From Devosia sp. (lineage in GTDB: Bacteria; Pseudomonadota; Alphaproteobacteria; Rhizobiales; Devosiaceae): a stretch of DNA of 64,000 bases. The position numbers and the translations under genes were made by a program. Location of the stretch: NCBI GenBank assembly GCA_017794705.1, contig CP051235.1, positions 1,365,010 to 1,429,009 of the forward strand, given 5' to 3'. Under the pieces are notes generated by a model. It was not told the DNA's origin. It ran no database searches and saw only the letters and a program-made list of their open reading frames with translations. Shown one piece after another: positions 1 through 10,040 of the stretch (the first letter of the stretch is position 1; each line of letters begins with the position of its first letter).

Positions 1-129
1 TTTCCCGACAGGCCGGATGAACCGGTCTATTGTTCCAACTGCCGGTTTCGCCCGCTGATCGAGTGTTACTCGCATCAAGTCTGGTGGAGGGAACGCGAAC
101 ATTTCGACCGGCTGGCTGGCCGGACCTGA
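1..129 (+). CDS. C-terminal fragment of an unidentified protein
   Basis: The first frame is open from the window edge to a TGA at 127-129 and encodes 42 residues, so only the C-terminus is visible. It contains a CxxC pair (CSNC) and a third Cys (LIEC), followed by a Trp/Arg-rich stretch (VWWRERE), and reads like real protein sequence rather than noise. The ABC exporter begins 8 bases after its stop, so the two are probably co-transcribed. The Cys residues could bind a metal, but I do not recognise the family and assign no function. Confidence 0.5.
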   Translation, partial: FPDRPDEPVYCSNCRFRPLIECYSHQVWWREREHFDRLAGRT

Positions 130-137
130 GGGACCTC

Positions 138-1883
138 ATGCCGGACACGGCCCGTGACCTGATCAAGAAATTCTTTGCCTATTACCGGCCCCATCGCGGT
201 CTGTTCATCCTCGACTTCGGTTCGGCGGTGGTGCTCGGCGTGCTCGAATTGGCGTTTCCGCTGGTAATTGCCATGTTCATCGACAGTCTGCTGCCCAGTG
301 GCGACTGGCCGGTGATTGCGGCAGCATCGGTGGGCCTGTTGCTGATCTATCTGCTCAACTCCGGGCTGATGGTGGTTGTGACCTATTGGGGCCACATGCT
401 GGGGATCAACATCGAAACCGAGATGCGCCGCCGGGCCTTCGAACAGTTGCAACGCCTGTCGTTCAGTTTCTTCGACAATCAGAAAACCGGGCATCTGATC
501 GCCCGGGTCACCAAGGATCTGGAAGAAGTCGGAGAGGTGGCGCACCATGGGCCCGAAGATCTGTTCGTGGCGGTGATGACGCTGATCGGGGCGCTGGTCG
601 TCATGTATTCGATCAACGTGCCGCTGGCGGCGATCACGGCCATCATCGTGCCGATCACGCTATGGGTGACGACACGGTATGGGGGGCGAATGACGTCGAC
701 CTGGCAGGCCATTTACGCGCGGGTTGGCGATTTCAACGCGCGGCTTGAGGAAAATGTCGGCGGCATCCGCGTGGTCAAGGCTTTTGCCAATGAAAGCCAC
801 GAAAAGAGACTGTTTGCCCACGACAACCAGCGCTATCGCGCCACCAAGCTCGACGCCTACCGGATCATCGCGGCTTCATCCTCGCTCAGCTATCTGGCGA
901 TGCGGCTCACGCAACTGATCGTCATGGTGGCCGGGACCTGGTTCGTGCTCAACGGCTCATTGACCAGCGGCGGGTTTGTCGGCTTTCTCTTGCTGGTCAA
1001 TGTGTTCTTCCGCCCCATCGAGAAGATCAATTCGGTCATCGAGACCTATCCAAAGGGCATTGCCGGTTTCAGGCGTTATCTGAACCTTTTGTCCGTCGAA
1101 CCTGATATTGCCGACAGGCCCGACGCAGATGAGCTTGACCGGGTGGCGGGCCAGGTCAGGTTTGAGAACGTCCAGTTCAGCTACCTGCCCGGCAAGCCGG
1201 CGCTTCATGACATCGACCTCGAAATCGCGCCGGGCGAAACCATGGCGCTGGTCGGTCCGTCAGGGGCTGGCAAGTCCACCATCTGCTCACTGTTGCCGCG
1301 TTTTTACGAGGTCGACGGGGGACGGATTACCATCGACGGTCACGACATACGTGAGGTGACACTCGCCTCTCTGAGGAGCCAGATCGGCATCGTCCAGCAG
1401 GATGCCTTTCTGTTCGGGGGTACGCTTCGCGAGAATATCGCCTACGGGCGGCTCGATGCGTCTGAGGATGAAATCCTCGATGCTGTGCATCGGGCGCAGC
1501 TGGAAACTATGGTCGCAGACCTTTCTGACGGGCTGGACACAGTGGTCGGTGAGCGCGGTGTCAAGCTTTCGGGCGGACAGAAACAACGCGTTTCGATCGC
1601 CCGCATATTCCTGAAAAACCCGCCCATTCTCATTCTGGATGAAGCGACATCGGCGCTCGACAGCGAAACGGAACGATCCATCCAGGAGGCGCTGAGGAAT
1701 CTGTCGGAGGGGCGCACCACCCTTGTCATCGCCCACCGTTTGGCAACGATCACCCACGCCGATCGCATCGCCGTGGTGGAGAACTCGCGCATCGTCGAAA
1801 CAGGCACCCATCAACAGCTTCTGGCGCAACGCGGCCGCTACAGCCAACTGCACGAGGCGCAGTTCCTCAACGCGGCGGAGTGA
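138..1883 (+). CDS. ABC exporter, fused permease-ATPase (MsbA/MdlB type)
   Basis: A 581-residue half-transporter that would work as a homodimer in the inner membrane. The N-terminal part (about 20-300) is a six-helix exporter membrane domain; the C-terminal part (about 330-575) is the ATPase, with Walker A GPSGAGKST, the Q-loop, signature LSGGQKQR, Walker B ILILDEATSALD and the H-loop in VIAHRL. I chose ATG 138 because it has a GAGGG ribosome site 5 bases upstream and a normal exporter N-terminus; an upstream TTG at 30 lies inside the previous reading frame. The substrate (lipid, drug or peptide) cannot be told. It lies outside the tRNA-bounded block and is probably part of the resident chromosome. 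Confidence 0.93.
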   Translation: MPDTARDLIKKFFAYYRPHRGLFILDFGSAVVLGVLELAFPLVIAMFIDSLLPSGDWPVIAAASVGLLLIYLLNSGLMVVVTYWGHMLGINIETEMRRRAFEQLQRLSFSFFDNQKTGHLIARVTKDLEEVGEVAHHGPEDLFVAVMTLIGALVVMYSINVPLAAITAIIVPITLWVTTRYGGRMTSTWQAIYARVGDFNARLEENVGGIRVVKAFANESHEKRLFAHDNQRYRATKLDAYRIIAASSSLSYLAMRLTQLIVMVAGTWFVLNGSLTSGGFVGFLLLVNVFFRPIEKINSVIETYPKGIAGFRRYLNLLSVEPDIADRPDADELDRVAGQVRFENVQFSYLPGKPALHDIDLEIAPGETMALVGPSGAGKSTICSLLPRFYEVDGGRITIDGHDIREVTLASLRSQIGIVQQDAFLFGGTLRENIAYGRLDASEDEILDAVHRAQLETMVADLSDGLDTVVGERGVKLSGGQKQRVSIARIFLKNPPILILDEATSALDSETERSIQEALRNLSEGRTTLVIAHRLATITHADRIAVVENSRIVETGTHQQLLAQRGRYSQLHEAQFLNAAE

Positions 1884-1940
1884 TCGACGCGCCAAGGTCG
1901 GCAGCCCATTGGCGGCGGGTCACGATGAATCTCTAAAACA

Positions 1941-1976
1941 AATGGCGCGTTCGGGAAGATCCGAAATCCTGACGCC
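1941..1976 (-). repeat. Degenerate tRNA-Arg 3'-end copy; putative attachment-site remnant
   Basis: On the minus strand this stretch matches the 3' part of tRNA-Arg(ACG) at 35033-35068 at 31 of 36 positions, including the T-arm region, the acceptor 3' strand and the encoded CCA. Weaker similarity continues toward the anticodon stem (to about 1990). The T-stem pairing is broken and no full cloverleaf can be drawn, so it is not a tRNA gene. Its direct orientation relative to the intact tRNA 33.1 kb away, with accessory genes between, fits the far attachment site of an integrated element. A 7-bp inverted repeat (CTAGTTG 1987-1993, CAACTAG 2005-2011) lies next to it. Confidence 0.7.
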
Positions 1977-2045
1977 GGATTTGTGGCTAGTTGTGGCAGT
2001 GACGCAACTAGATTCTGAATAGTGGACCAGATATCCGAGAACCAG

Positions 2046-3122
<1,077 letters not shown>

Positions 3123-3150
3123 GTTCAGTCGGTTCCGTTTGTCTGAGGGA

Positions 3151-3978
3151 TCAGCCCTTGATCGCGCCGGCGCTGAGGCCCGCAACGATCTGGCGGTTGA
3201 AGAAGAGGAAGACCAGGAGCGGCGGAATGGTCACCAGCAGGATGTCCATGAACAAGAGGTTGTACTGCGTGTTGAACTGGCTCTGGAAACTGTAGAGCGT
3301 CAGCTGGACAGTCTCATTGCCACGGCCCGGCAGATAGTAGAGCGGGTTGACGAAGTCGTTGAAAATGCCAACCGACTGCACGACGATGTTGGTGACGGTC
3401 ACCGGCCACATCATCGGGAACACCACCCGGAAGAACACGTCAAGCGGTTTGGCGCCATCGATAATGGCTGCTTCGTCCATTTCGCGCGGGATGGTGGCGA
3501 CGAATTGTCGATAAAGGATGACCGCGAAGGACATGTTGTAGGCGACCTCGATGAGGATCATGCCGTGCAAGGTCTTGAAAAGGCCGATGCCCTGCAGGAG
3601 CCAGATGGTCGGCACGACGGCAGGCGGTATCATGAGGCCCGCCATGACAAAGAACTCAACGACCGGCGTCCATTTGGTCGGGTGCCGCTGCAGCACGAAG
3701 CCTACCATTGAGGCCACGATCACGAGGATCGTGACGCTTCCGACAGTAAGGATGGTGGAATTGATGTAGGCCGTGATCAGCATGTAGTCACGCGCCTGCA
3801 CCACCGCGAGGAAGTTCTCGACGAGTTGGAAGTTGATGGGCCAGGACATGTCCCTCAAGGCCGCCTGTTGCCGGTCCTTGACGGCCATCAGGATGATGAA
3901 GATGAAAGGCGTCACAAACACCACAAGGGCAACGATGGACGCCAATGCGGTCAGCCAATAGCGCTTGATCAGGTTCAC
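3151..3978 (-). CDS. Carbohydrate ABC transporter permease (MalG/UgpE type)
   Basis: Inner-membrane permease subunit of 275 residues with six predicted helices. The EAA loop that docks to the ATPase is recognisable in the stretch beginning [11 protein letters not shown] near residue 180. I placed the start at GTG 3978 because it overlaps the stop of the first permease (GTGA), a usual sign of translational coupling, and gives the usual short cytoplasmic N-terminus; the frame stays open far upstream only because it lies across the other gene. It forms a heterodimeric channel with the neighbouring permease. The substrate is probably a sugar released by the operon's rhamnosidase. Confidence 0.93.
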   Translation of the reverse strand: MNLIKRYWLTALASIVALVVFVTPFIFIILMAVKDRQQAALRDMSWPINFQLVENFLAVVQARDYMLITAYINSTILTVGSVTILVIVASMVGFVLQRHPTKWTPVVEFFVMAGLMIPPAVVPTIWLLQGIGLFKTLHGMILIEVAYNMSFAVILYRQFVATIPREMDEAAIIDGAKPLDVFFRVVFPMMWPVTVTNIVVQSVGIFNDFVNPLYYLPGRGNETVQLTLYSFQSQFNTQYNLLFMDILLVTIPPLLVFLFFNRQIVAGLSAGAIKG

Positions 3979-4886
3979 TGATTGACCTCCCGCCGATTGA
4001 GGAAGATGGCCAATGGCACAGCAAGACAGGCAATCAGCATGAACAAAACGACGTTGCCGGCGGTCGACAGGCCGTAGAACCCGGCCTGGTATTGTTTGTA
4101 GATTACCGAGGCCATGACGTCGGATGCAAAACCCGGACCGCCGCGGGTCATCGCCCAGACGAGGTCGAACAGCCGCAAGCCGCCGATAAAGCTGAGGATG
4201 ATGACAGTGACCATCGCCGGCCGAACCAGCGGCACGGTGATTAAAAAGAATTGCTGGATGGGTCTCGCGCCATCGATGCGAGACGCCTCGTAATAGTCCT
4301 GCGGGATCGAGACAATGCCCGCCATGTAGATGACAGTCGCGAGGCCGACGCCGCGCCAGATGTCCACCAGCGCCACCGAAAACAGGGCCAGGCGAGGATC
4401 GGTCAGCCAACCTGGGCCGTCGATGCCGATGGCCTCGAGGCTGGTATTGATGAGCCCCTGGGTGGGGTGCATGAGAACGGTAAAGGTGATGCCGACGCCG
4501 ATAACGCTGACGAGCACGGGAAAGAACACGACGGAGCGCAAGAAGCCGCGCAGCGCGATGTTGGAGGTCAAAAGCACAGCCAAGAGCAGGCCCAGAACGA
4601 CCTTGGCGCCGGAGGTGATGACCGCAAAGATCACCGTGTTGATCAGCGACTGAAACAGAAACGGCTCGCGGAAGAACTGCTGGAAGTTTTCCAGACCGAT
4701 GAATGTGGAGTTGAAAAGGGTCCAGCGCGTCAGGCTGAAGTAGAGCGAGGCGACCGTCGGCACCAGGAACAGTATGAAGTATATGGTGCCTGCGGGCAGG
4801 TAGAACCAACTTGGATAGCGCAAATCCTTGCGTAGCGCCTTTGGCGTAGATGTTGCCTTTGGCGTGTCCAGCGCGACCGTGGTCAT
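3975..4886 (-). CDS. Carbohydrate ABC transporter permease (MalF/UgpA type)
   Basis: A 303-residue inner-membrane permease with an N-terminal cytoplasmic extension of about 25 residues, then six membrane segments. The ATPase-docking loop appears as YYEASRIDGARPIQQF near residue 215. It follows the binding-protein gene after 77 bases that hold a strong hairpin, and it overlaps the next permease by 4 bases. Family size and topology are normal for the first permease of a CUT1-class sugar importer. Confidence 0.93.
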   Translation of the reverse strand: MTTVALDTPKATSTPKALRKDLRYPSWFYLPAGTIYFILFLVPTVASLYFSLTRWTLFNSTFIGLENFQQFFREPFLFQSLINTVIFAVITSGAKVVLGLLLAVLLTSNIALRGFLRSVVFFPVLVSVIGVGITFTVLMHPTQGLINTSLEAIGIDGPGWLTDPRLALFSVALVDIWRGVGLATVIYMAGIVSIPQDYYEASRIDGARPIQQFFLITVPLVRPAMVTVIILSFIGGLRLFDLVWAMTRGGPGFASDVMASVIYKQYQAGFYGLSTAGNVVLFMLIACLAVPLAIFLNRREVNQ

Positions 4887-4906
4887 GCTCAGCCCCTTTC
4901 AGATTT

Positions 4907-4936
4907 CTGCTCCCCGGCGTTGCGGCCGGGGAGCAG
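4907..4936 (-). promoter_or_regulatory. 12-bp stem-loop between binding-protein and permease genes
   Basis: A perfect inverted repeat, CTGCTCCCCGGC and GCCGGGGAGCAG, with a six-base loop. It sits just after the stop of the sugar-binding protein gene (4964) and before the permease start (4886). There is no T-run, so it is more likely an mRNA 3'-end stabiliser or partial terminator that raises binding protein over membrane subunits, as known in other importer operons. A second hairpin holds the equivalent place in the TRAP operon at 13124-13145. Confidence 0.75.
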
Positions 4937-4963
4937 AGGCCAGTTCAATTCTGGGAGGATATC

Positions 4964-6256
4964 TTACCAGCCTTCCAGACCAAGTTGCTGGGCCTGTTTA
5001 CGCACGTCTTCGTCGTAGAGCTCGGCAGCTTCGGCGGCCGGACGAATGCCGGACCCGACCTCAACGGTCAGGTTCTCGAGGTTCGGGCCCTTGATCGGGG
5101 ACAGGAACTCGAGCGCCGGCGCAGTGCGGCCATCCGCTTCGAAGTAGGGCTGCATGTCCGCGACGCCGGCCGGCACATCTTCAGGCAGTTCGCAGCCTGC
5201 CACCAGGAACGGTCCGGTGACCGGTGCGACTTCCATTTGAAGGTCGCAGGCGATTTCCGGGCTGGCGGCAAAGGCGACAAACTGTTTGGCCAGTTCGACG
5301 TTCGGACCTTCAGAAGCAACATAGAGTCCGGTCGGCATCCAGATCGTGGCGCCGTTGACATCCGGGCTGTCGCCCGGGATAGCGAAGAAGCCTACATCGT
5401 TGAGATTGTCCGGATAGTTCTGGCCAATCGTGCCGAGCGCGAAGGTCAGCATAGGATAGTGCGCACCCTCACCGGTTGCGACCATGCGAAGACCATCTGC
5501 CAGCGTGGCTGCACCGTAGTCCTCGTTCAGGTAGCCGGCTTCGTTGACATCCTCCAGATACTGGAAGCCTGCCATGGCCGCTTCACTGGTGGCGTATTTT
5601 GCCTCGTTGTTGGTGTAGCGCTCGGCAAAATCAGGCTCGGCGGCCTGCACATTGAAGTAGTCGGCCAGAACGAAGAGCTGACTGGTCCAGGTATCGCCGT
5701 ATGTCTGGATGACAGGCACATAACCTGCGTCAGCGACGGCCTGGTTGTTGGACATGAACTGATCCCAGGTCATGGGAACTTCAAGACCAAGCTCCTCGTA
5801 GATCGGCTTGTTGTAGAGAACGCCGCCACCCATGGCCATGCCGAACGGTGCGCCGCGGACGGTGCCGTCCTGTGCGGTCACGGTCTGTTTGAAGCTCTCG
5901 AGGATGCTATCCTGCCAAGGCTCATTCGACAGATCGACTGTGGTCTGCATCGGGTTGATGGCCTGGAACAGTGAACCTGCGTTGTAGACAAACACGTCTG
6001 ACATGGTGCCGGTCGCCAGACGGCTCTTGACCATGTTGTCGCGTTCCGTGCCACCAGGGCCAACTTCGACCTCTACGGTGACGCCCGGATTGGCGGCTTC
6101 AAACGCCTCAGCCACGGCTTCGGAGTAGGCCACCACAGCCTGGTCGTTCCCAGTAAAGAACGTCAGGGTCTGCGCGTTGGCGCTTGTGGCCAGGAGGATG
6201 GCGGCCGTGCTGAGGGCAGCTCCCCTGGCTAGTCTTGTCGTCATCTTCATAGTCAT
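4964..6256 (-). CDS. Sugar ABC transporter periplasmic binding protein
   Basis: A 430-residue extracellular solute-binding protein (family 1) that would deliver a sugar to the adjacent permeases. The N-terminus is a clear Sec signal peptide ending near residue 29 (TSANA|QT). The mature chain has the usual TFFTGNDQ opening strand and the EAFEAANPGVTVEVE segment. The ATG at 6256 has GGGAGG seven bases upstream; the preceding in-frame codons lack a signal peptide. Genomic position after the rhamnosidase suggests rhamnose or a rhamnosyl oligosaccharide as ligand, which is inference. Confidence 0.93.
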   Translation of the reverse strand: MTMKMTTRLARGAALSTAAILLATSANAQTLTFFTGNDQAVVAYSEAVAEAFEAANPGVTVEVEVGPGGTERDNMVKSRLATGTMSDVFVYNAGSLFQAINPMQTTVDLSNEPWQDSILESFKQTVTAQDGTVRGAPFGMAMGGGVLYNKPIYEELGLEVPMTWDQFMSNNQAVADAGYVPVIQTYGDTWTSQLFVLADYFNVQAAEPDFAERYTNNEAKYATSEAAMAGFQYLEDVNEAGYLNEDYGAATLADGLRMVATGEGAHYPMLTFALGTIGQNYPDNLNDVGFFAIPGDSPDVNGATIWMPTGLYVASEGPNVELAKQFVAFAASPEIACDLQMEVAPVTGPFLVAGCELPEDVPAGVADMQPYFEADGRTAPALEFLSPIKGPNLENLTVEVGSGIRPAAEAAELYDEDVRKQAQQLGLEGW

Positions 6257-6293
6257 TGTGTTCCTCCCGTTGTGCTCCGCAGGGCGAAGCTGG

Positions 6294-8696
6294 TCACAAA
6301 GATGGTTCAGGCAGGGATCCCACGTTTTCGAGTTCACCCCTGGATTGCCCACTGATCCGAAAGGTCACAACGTGCCTTCCGGGCGCGAGCGGGCTCCGCG
6401 CTTTTCCTTTTTCGAGACGAAGATCGGCTGGCTTGCCGTCGATCTCGACGGGTTCGTATTCGGCTGCAAGAACGAGTGTTCCCCAGGAGTTCTCGGGGAT
6501 CTCGACTTCGTAGGTGACCAGGTCGCCGTCGACCGTCCATGCGGCACTGACGGGACCTGCAATCGAGGCATATTCGGCACGCACCGGCGATAGCTCGGGC
6601 ACGATGACAGGCTCGAAATGGATGTGCTCGAAACCCGGATGGTCAGCGACGGGAGCCATGCCGGCAAGGGAAGTGAACAACCATTCGCATACCGCCCCGT
6701 AGGCATAGTGGTTGAAAGAATTCATGCCGGGATCGAACACCGTTCCGTCTTCGCGAATGGCGTCCCAGCGCTCCCAGATCGTGGTGGCCCCACGCTTGAC
6801 CTGATAGAGCCAGCCCGGGCTTTCCTCCTGCAGCAACAGCTTGGCCGCCAGACCGAACTCACCGATCTTGGTCAGCGCCGGCAGCAGAGCCGGGGTGCCA
6901 ATGAAGCCAGTGCCGATCCGCCCTTGTGTCCGCGCGATTGACTTGCGGAAGTTCTCGATGGCTCGCGGCAGCTTGTCGGCCGGAATGAGGTCGTAGAGAA
7001 TGGCCAATGCGTAGGACGTCTGGTCGTTGTAGGCGACGCGACCGCTTGAGGTGATGAATTCGTTCTGGAACGCTTCACGGACAGCGTTGGCGCGGTCCCG
7101 CATCTGGTTCTTGATGTCGACTTCGCCGACAACCTCGGCGGCTCGCGAGGTGAGGTCGCACGCGACGTAGAGATAAATGGTCGCTGCGGCATCATCGCCG
7201 ATCGTGGGCCACGGTTTGACGGAAGTCCCCTTGGGCTGCAGCCAATCACCAAAGGTGAAGCCTGATCGACCCCAGCCCGGCGGATTGACCAGCGGCCCCT
7301 TGCTGATCGACCAGACGAAATTCACCCAACGCACCATGGCCGGCAGACATTCGCCCAACACCTCCCGGTCGTCGTAGTATTCATAAAGAGTCCAGGGCAC
7401 GACGCAGATCGCATCGCCCCAACCTGTGCTGCCAAAGGCGTTCGGGAAACCGCGCGGCGCGAGCCGGGTGGGATCAGGCGAAAAGTGCGGAATGGCACCG
7501 TCTTCGCGCTGATCCGCGATCAGGTCGCGCAACCACTTGCGCCAGAAGCTGTGGCTCTCGAAGAGCAGGCAGGAGGTGGGCGCAAAGACCTGCGCGTCGC
7601 CGGTCCAGCCCAGCCGTTCGTCGCGTTGGGGGCAATCTGTTGGCACATCGATGAAGTTCGAGCGTTGCGACCAGGCCGTGTTTTCGACCAGCCGGTTCAC
7701 CAGTTCGCTTCCGGTGATCAGCGTGCCGGTCTGGACCAGCGCGGAGGAAATGGGAATCGAGCGCACGTTCTCGACTTTTGCGTCGCCTTCGATGGTGAAG
7801 CGGGCGTAACGATAGCCCTGGAAGGTGAACGTCGGGCGATAGTCTTCGACCCCCTCGCCCTTTAGGACATATTCAGTGCGCGCGGCGGCGGTCCGATAGT
7901 TGGAGTTTTCGAAACGCCCTTCCCCGTCGAGGATCTCGGCGTGTTCGACAATGACCCGGGCACCGGCTTCGCCCCGGACCGAATAGGCGACATAGCCACC
8001 GCAATTCTGGCCGAAGTCGAAGAGCAGACGCCCCTGATCATCGTGCCATTGGCGCTGGACTGAGAGCGGAGGGAGTTCGTGAACGGGTTCCGTTTCCTGA
8101 GCGACCAGTATGGCGTGATCAAGATCGAGCGTCTCGACGCCCTTGTTCGCGTCGAGCTTCTCTGCCCGGGCGTCGTAGATTTCACCAAAATAGATGCCGG
8201 ACTTCTGGATCGGCAGCAGGCCGCTTTGCCAATCAGTATCTGTTGTCAGCAGCTGCTTGCCTGACGCGCCGTCGCGGATTTCGGCGATGGCGCCGATCCT
8301 GTCGCCCCACACGTTGAATACAGCCTGGTCTCGCCACAGAAGCTGGGAGCGATACCAGCCATCAGCCAGCCAGATCTCAATCCTGTTGGTGCCTTCAACC
8401 AGATGTTCGGACACCGGATAGAGCTGATAGGTGAGCCGCTTGTCGTAGGCCGTCCATCCCGGTGTAAGGAGGTCGTCGCCGACGCGCTTGCCATTGATGA
8501 AGCAGCGATAAAGGCCGAAGGCCGATATGGCGAGCAACTCGTTTCCGGAAACGCGCTCAACTTCAAATTCTGTCGCAACAAAGCTTGCCGGGGTTCCTTC
8601 GCCGCCGTCAGCCATCGGCGAAATCATCCGGGCGGTCCCCAGGGGATTGTCGATTGATGGCATGGTTTCAGCCGATCGGCTGGCCGCAGCGTTCAT
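6294..8696 (-). CDS. alpha-L-rhamnosidase, GH78
   Basis: An 800-residue glycoside hydrolase predicted to release terminal L-rhamnose from glycosides or polysaccharides. The domain order fits GH78: N-terminal beta domain with the YRCFINGKRVGDD segment (about 35-180), a beta-sandwich (about 190-330), the (alpha/alpha)6 catalytic barrel (about 340-690) and a C-terminal beta domain. The acidic catalytic block DCPQRDERLGWTGD and the later WERWD motif are both present. No signal peptide is seen, so cleavage is probably cytoplasmic after import. The ATG at 8696 has GGGAGGAG upstream. First gene of the importer operon and divergent from the LacI-type regulator. Confidence 0.92.
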   Translation of the reverse strand: MNAAASRSAETMPSIDNPLGTARMISPMADGGEGTPASFVATEFEVERVSGNELLAISAFGLYRCFINGKRVGDDLLTPGWTAYDKRLTYQLYPVSEHLVEGTNRIEIWLADGWYRSQLLWRDQAVFNVWGDRIGAIAEIRDGASGKQLLTTDTDWQSGLLPIQKSGIYFGEIYDARAEKLDANKGVETLDLDHAILVAQETEPVHELPPLSVQRQWHDDQGRLLFDFGQNCGGYVAYSVRGEAGARVIVEHAEILDGEGRFENSNYRTAAARTEYVLKGEGVEDYRPTFTFQGYRYARFTIEGDAKVENVRSIPISSALVQTGTLITGSELVNRLVENTAWSQRSNFIDVPTDCPQRDERLGWTGDAQVFAPTSCLLFESHSFWRKWLRDLIADQREDGAIPHFSPDPTRLAPRGFPNAFGSTGWGDAICVVPWTLYEYYDDREVLGECLPAMVRWVNFVWSISKGPLVNPPGWGRSGFTFGDWLQPKGTSVKPWPTIGDDAAATIYLYVACDLTSRAAEVVGEVDIKNQMRDRANAVREAFQNEFITSSGRVAYNDQTSYALAILYDLIPADKLPRAIENFRKSIARTQGRIGTGFIGTPALLPALTKIGEFGLAAKLLLQEESPGWLYQVKRGATTIWERWDAIREDGTVFDPGMNSFNHYAYGAVCEWLFTSLAGMAPVADHPGFEHIHFEPVIVPELSPVRAEYASIAGPVSAAWTVDGDLVTYEVEIPENSWGTLVLAAEYEPVEIDGKPADLRLEKGKARSPLAPGRHVVTFRISGQSRGELENVGSLPEPSL

Positions 8697-8730
8697 TGCA
8701 AGTCTCCTCCCGCCAAGCGCTGTTCGCTTG

Positions 8731-8756
8731 TGCAACATTGCACGTGCAACATTGCA
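8731..8756. promoter_or_regulatory. Tandem palindromic operator, probably for the LacI-type regulator
   Basis: Two identical copies of TGCAACATTGCA at 8731-8742 and 8745-8756. Each is an inverted repeat TGCAA-N2-TTGCA, and their centres are 14 bp apart. They lie in the divergent promoter region between the rhamnosidase operon and the regulator gene. The arrangement suits cooperative binding of a LacI-family dimer controlling both directions. Binding by the neighbouring regulator is inferred from position. Confidence 0.75.
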
Positions 8757-8827
8757 CACTACAAGTTGAGGTTGCAAGTGAATTCTCGATTGGTGCAAAA
8801 TCCCCCTTGCCGATTACAAAAAGTGCC

Positions 8828-9871
8828 ATGAAAACAATGAAATCCAGACCTGTTGCCAAGCCCCGTCGCGGGGAGAGGAAGTCCAAACGGGTCACAATTC
8901 TTGATGTTGCTGAGGACGCAGAGGTCTCATTTGCCGCTGTCTCCAAGGTGCTACGCAATGCCTATGGTGTCAGCGACGGGCTGCGCGAAAAGGTCAACGC
9001 CTCGATCAAGAAACTGGGCTATACGCCGAACACTGCGGCGCGCGGCATGCGGGGACGGACCTTTGTTCTCGGCACAATTTTCCCGGACCTCAGAAACCCG
9101 TTTTTCTCGGATATTCTTGCCGGGATCGGGGCGGCGCTCGAGCGCACACCCTATCAGTCGTTTCTGGGCATTGAGGTCCACTCCACAGCCCCTGCCCTCA
9201 TCCAGTCGATGATCGACATGCAAATGGACGGGCTTATTGTGGTGGGTAGCACGGAGCCTGAATCCTACCTCTCAAAGGTGGGGGAACGTATTCCAATGGT
9301 GACCGTGGGTTACCACTTGCCGCAGATCACCACCTTCGACTCGGTGAACAACAATGACGCGCAAAGCGCCCGCCTGACCGTCCAGCATCTGGCCAAACAG
9401 GGTTACAAAAAGCTGGTCATGCTCAGCCTCGAAACGACAATCGGGAACGTCATCGAAGAGCGCGAGCGGGGGTTTCTCTCCCAGGCAGAAGAGTTGGGTC
9501 TTGCAGGCGCTAAGGTGGTGCGTGCGCCCCAGACACTCCGCGATATCCAGGTCGCCGCGCGCAGGATCCTCGATGAGGACCGACCCGACGCAATCTTCTG
9601 CTGGACAGATTTTGTGGCGCTGGAAGTCATCAGCGTGGCGGAAAGCCTCGGCCGCTCAGTGCCCGAGGAACTGGCGATCGTTGGCCACGACAACACCATG
9701 TATTGCGACTTTGAACAAAACAGCCTGACGAGCATCGACCAGTCCGGCGAGCAGTTGGGCCTGCAGGCAGCCAGGCTGCTTGTGGAGCGGATCGAGGGGC
9801 GGACCGAGGCCCAGCATCTGGTGAGTCAGCCACGCCTGGTGGCGCGCAATTCGAGCGCTCACCGGGGTTAG
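8828..9871 (+). CDS. LacI-family transcriptional regulator
   Basis: A 347-residue repressor. The LacI helix-turn-helix (about 22-70) reads TILDVAEDAEVS, then a hinge helix region (YTPNTAARGMRG), followed by a periplasmic-binding-protein-like sensor domain (about 75-340). It has a basic N-terminal extension of about 20 residues before the HTH. ATG 8828 was chosen; a second ATG at 8837 is possible and neither has a strong ribosome site. Divergent from the rhamnosidase-importer operon, which it probably represses until a rhamnose-like inducer binds. Confidence 0.92.
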   Translation: MKTMKSRPVAKPRRGERKSKRVTILDVAEDAEVSFAAVSKVLRNAYGVSDGLREKVNASIKKLGYTPNTAARGMRGRTFVLGTIFPDLRNPFFSDILAGIGAALERTPYQSFLGIEVHSTAPALIQSMIDMQMDGLIVVGSTEPESYLSKVGERIPMVTVGYHLPQITTFDSVNNNDAQSARLTVQHLAKQGYKKLVMLSLETTIGNVIEERERGFLSQAEELGLAGAKVVRAPQTLRDIQVAARRILDEDRPDAIFCWTDFVALEVISVAESLGRSVPEELAIVGHDNTMYCDFEQNSLTSIDQSGEQLGLQAARLLVERIEGRTEAQHLVSQPRLVARNSSAHRG

Positions 9872-10040
9872 TCTTCGTAAATCTCTGAAATGAGTGGCCC
9901 GCTGGGTCCTTGCATGAGATTCTGGCACAAGCGGCAGGCTACTTAGCCACGGTCGATATCGCCTGGAATTCGATGGAGATTTTGATGTCTTCCAAATGTG
10001 CAATCGAGGCTCGGCTCTGTGCTTATCCGCTGGGTTGTGG

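Noticed and set aside
4850..5974. A 374-codon open frame on the plus strand over the sugar-binding protein gene
   Set aside because: Pure antisense shadow of the binding protein; no start signal and no family resemblance. High GC keeps many opposite frames open in this window.
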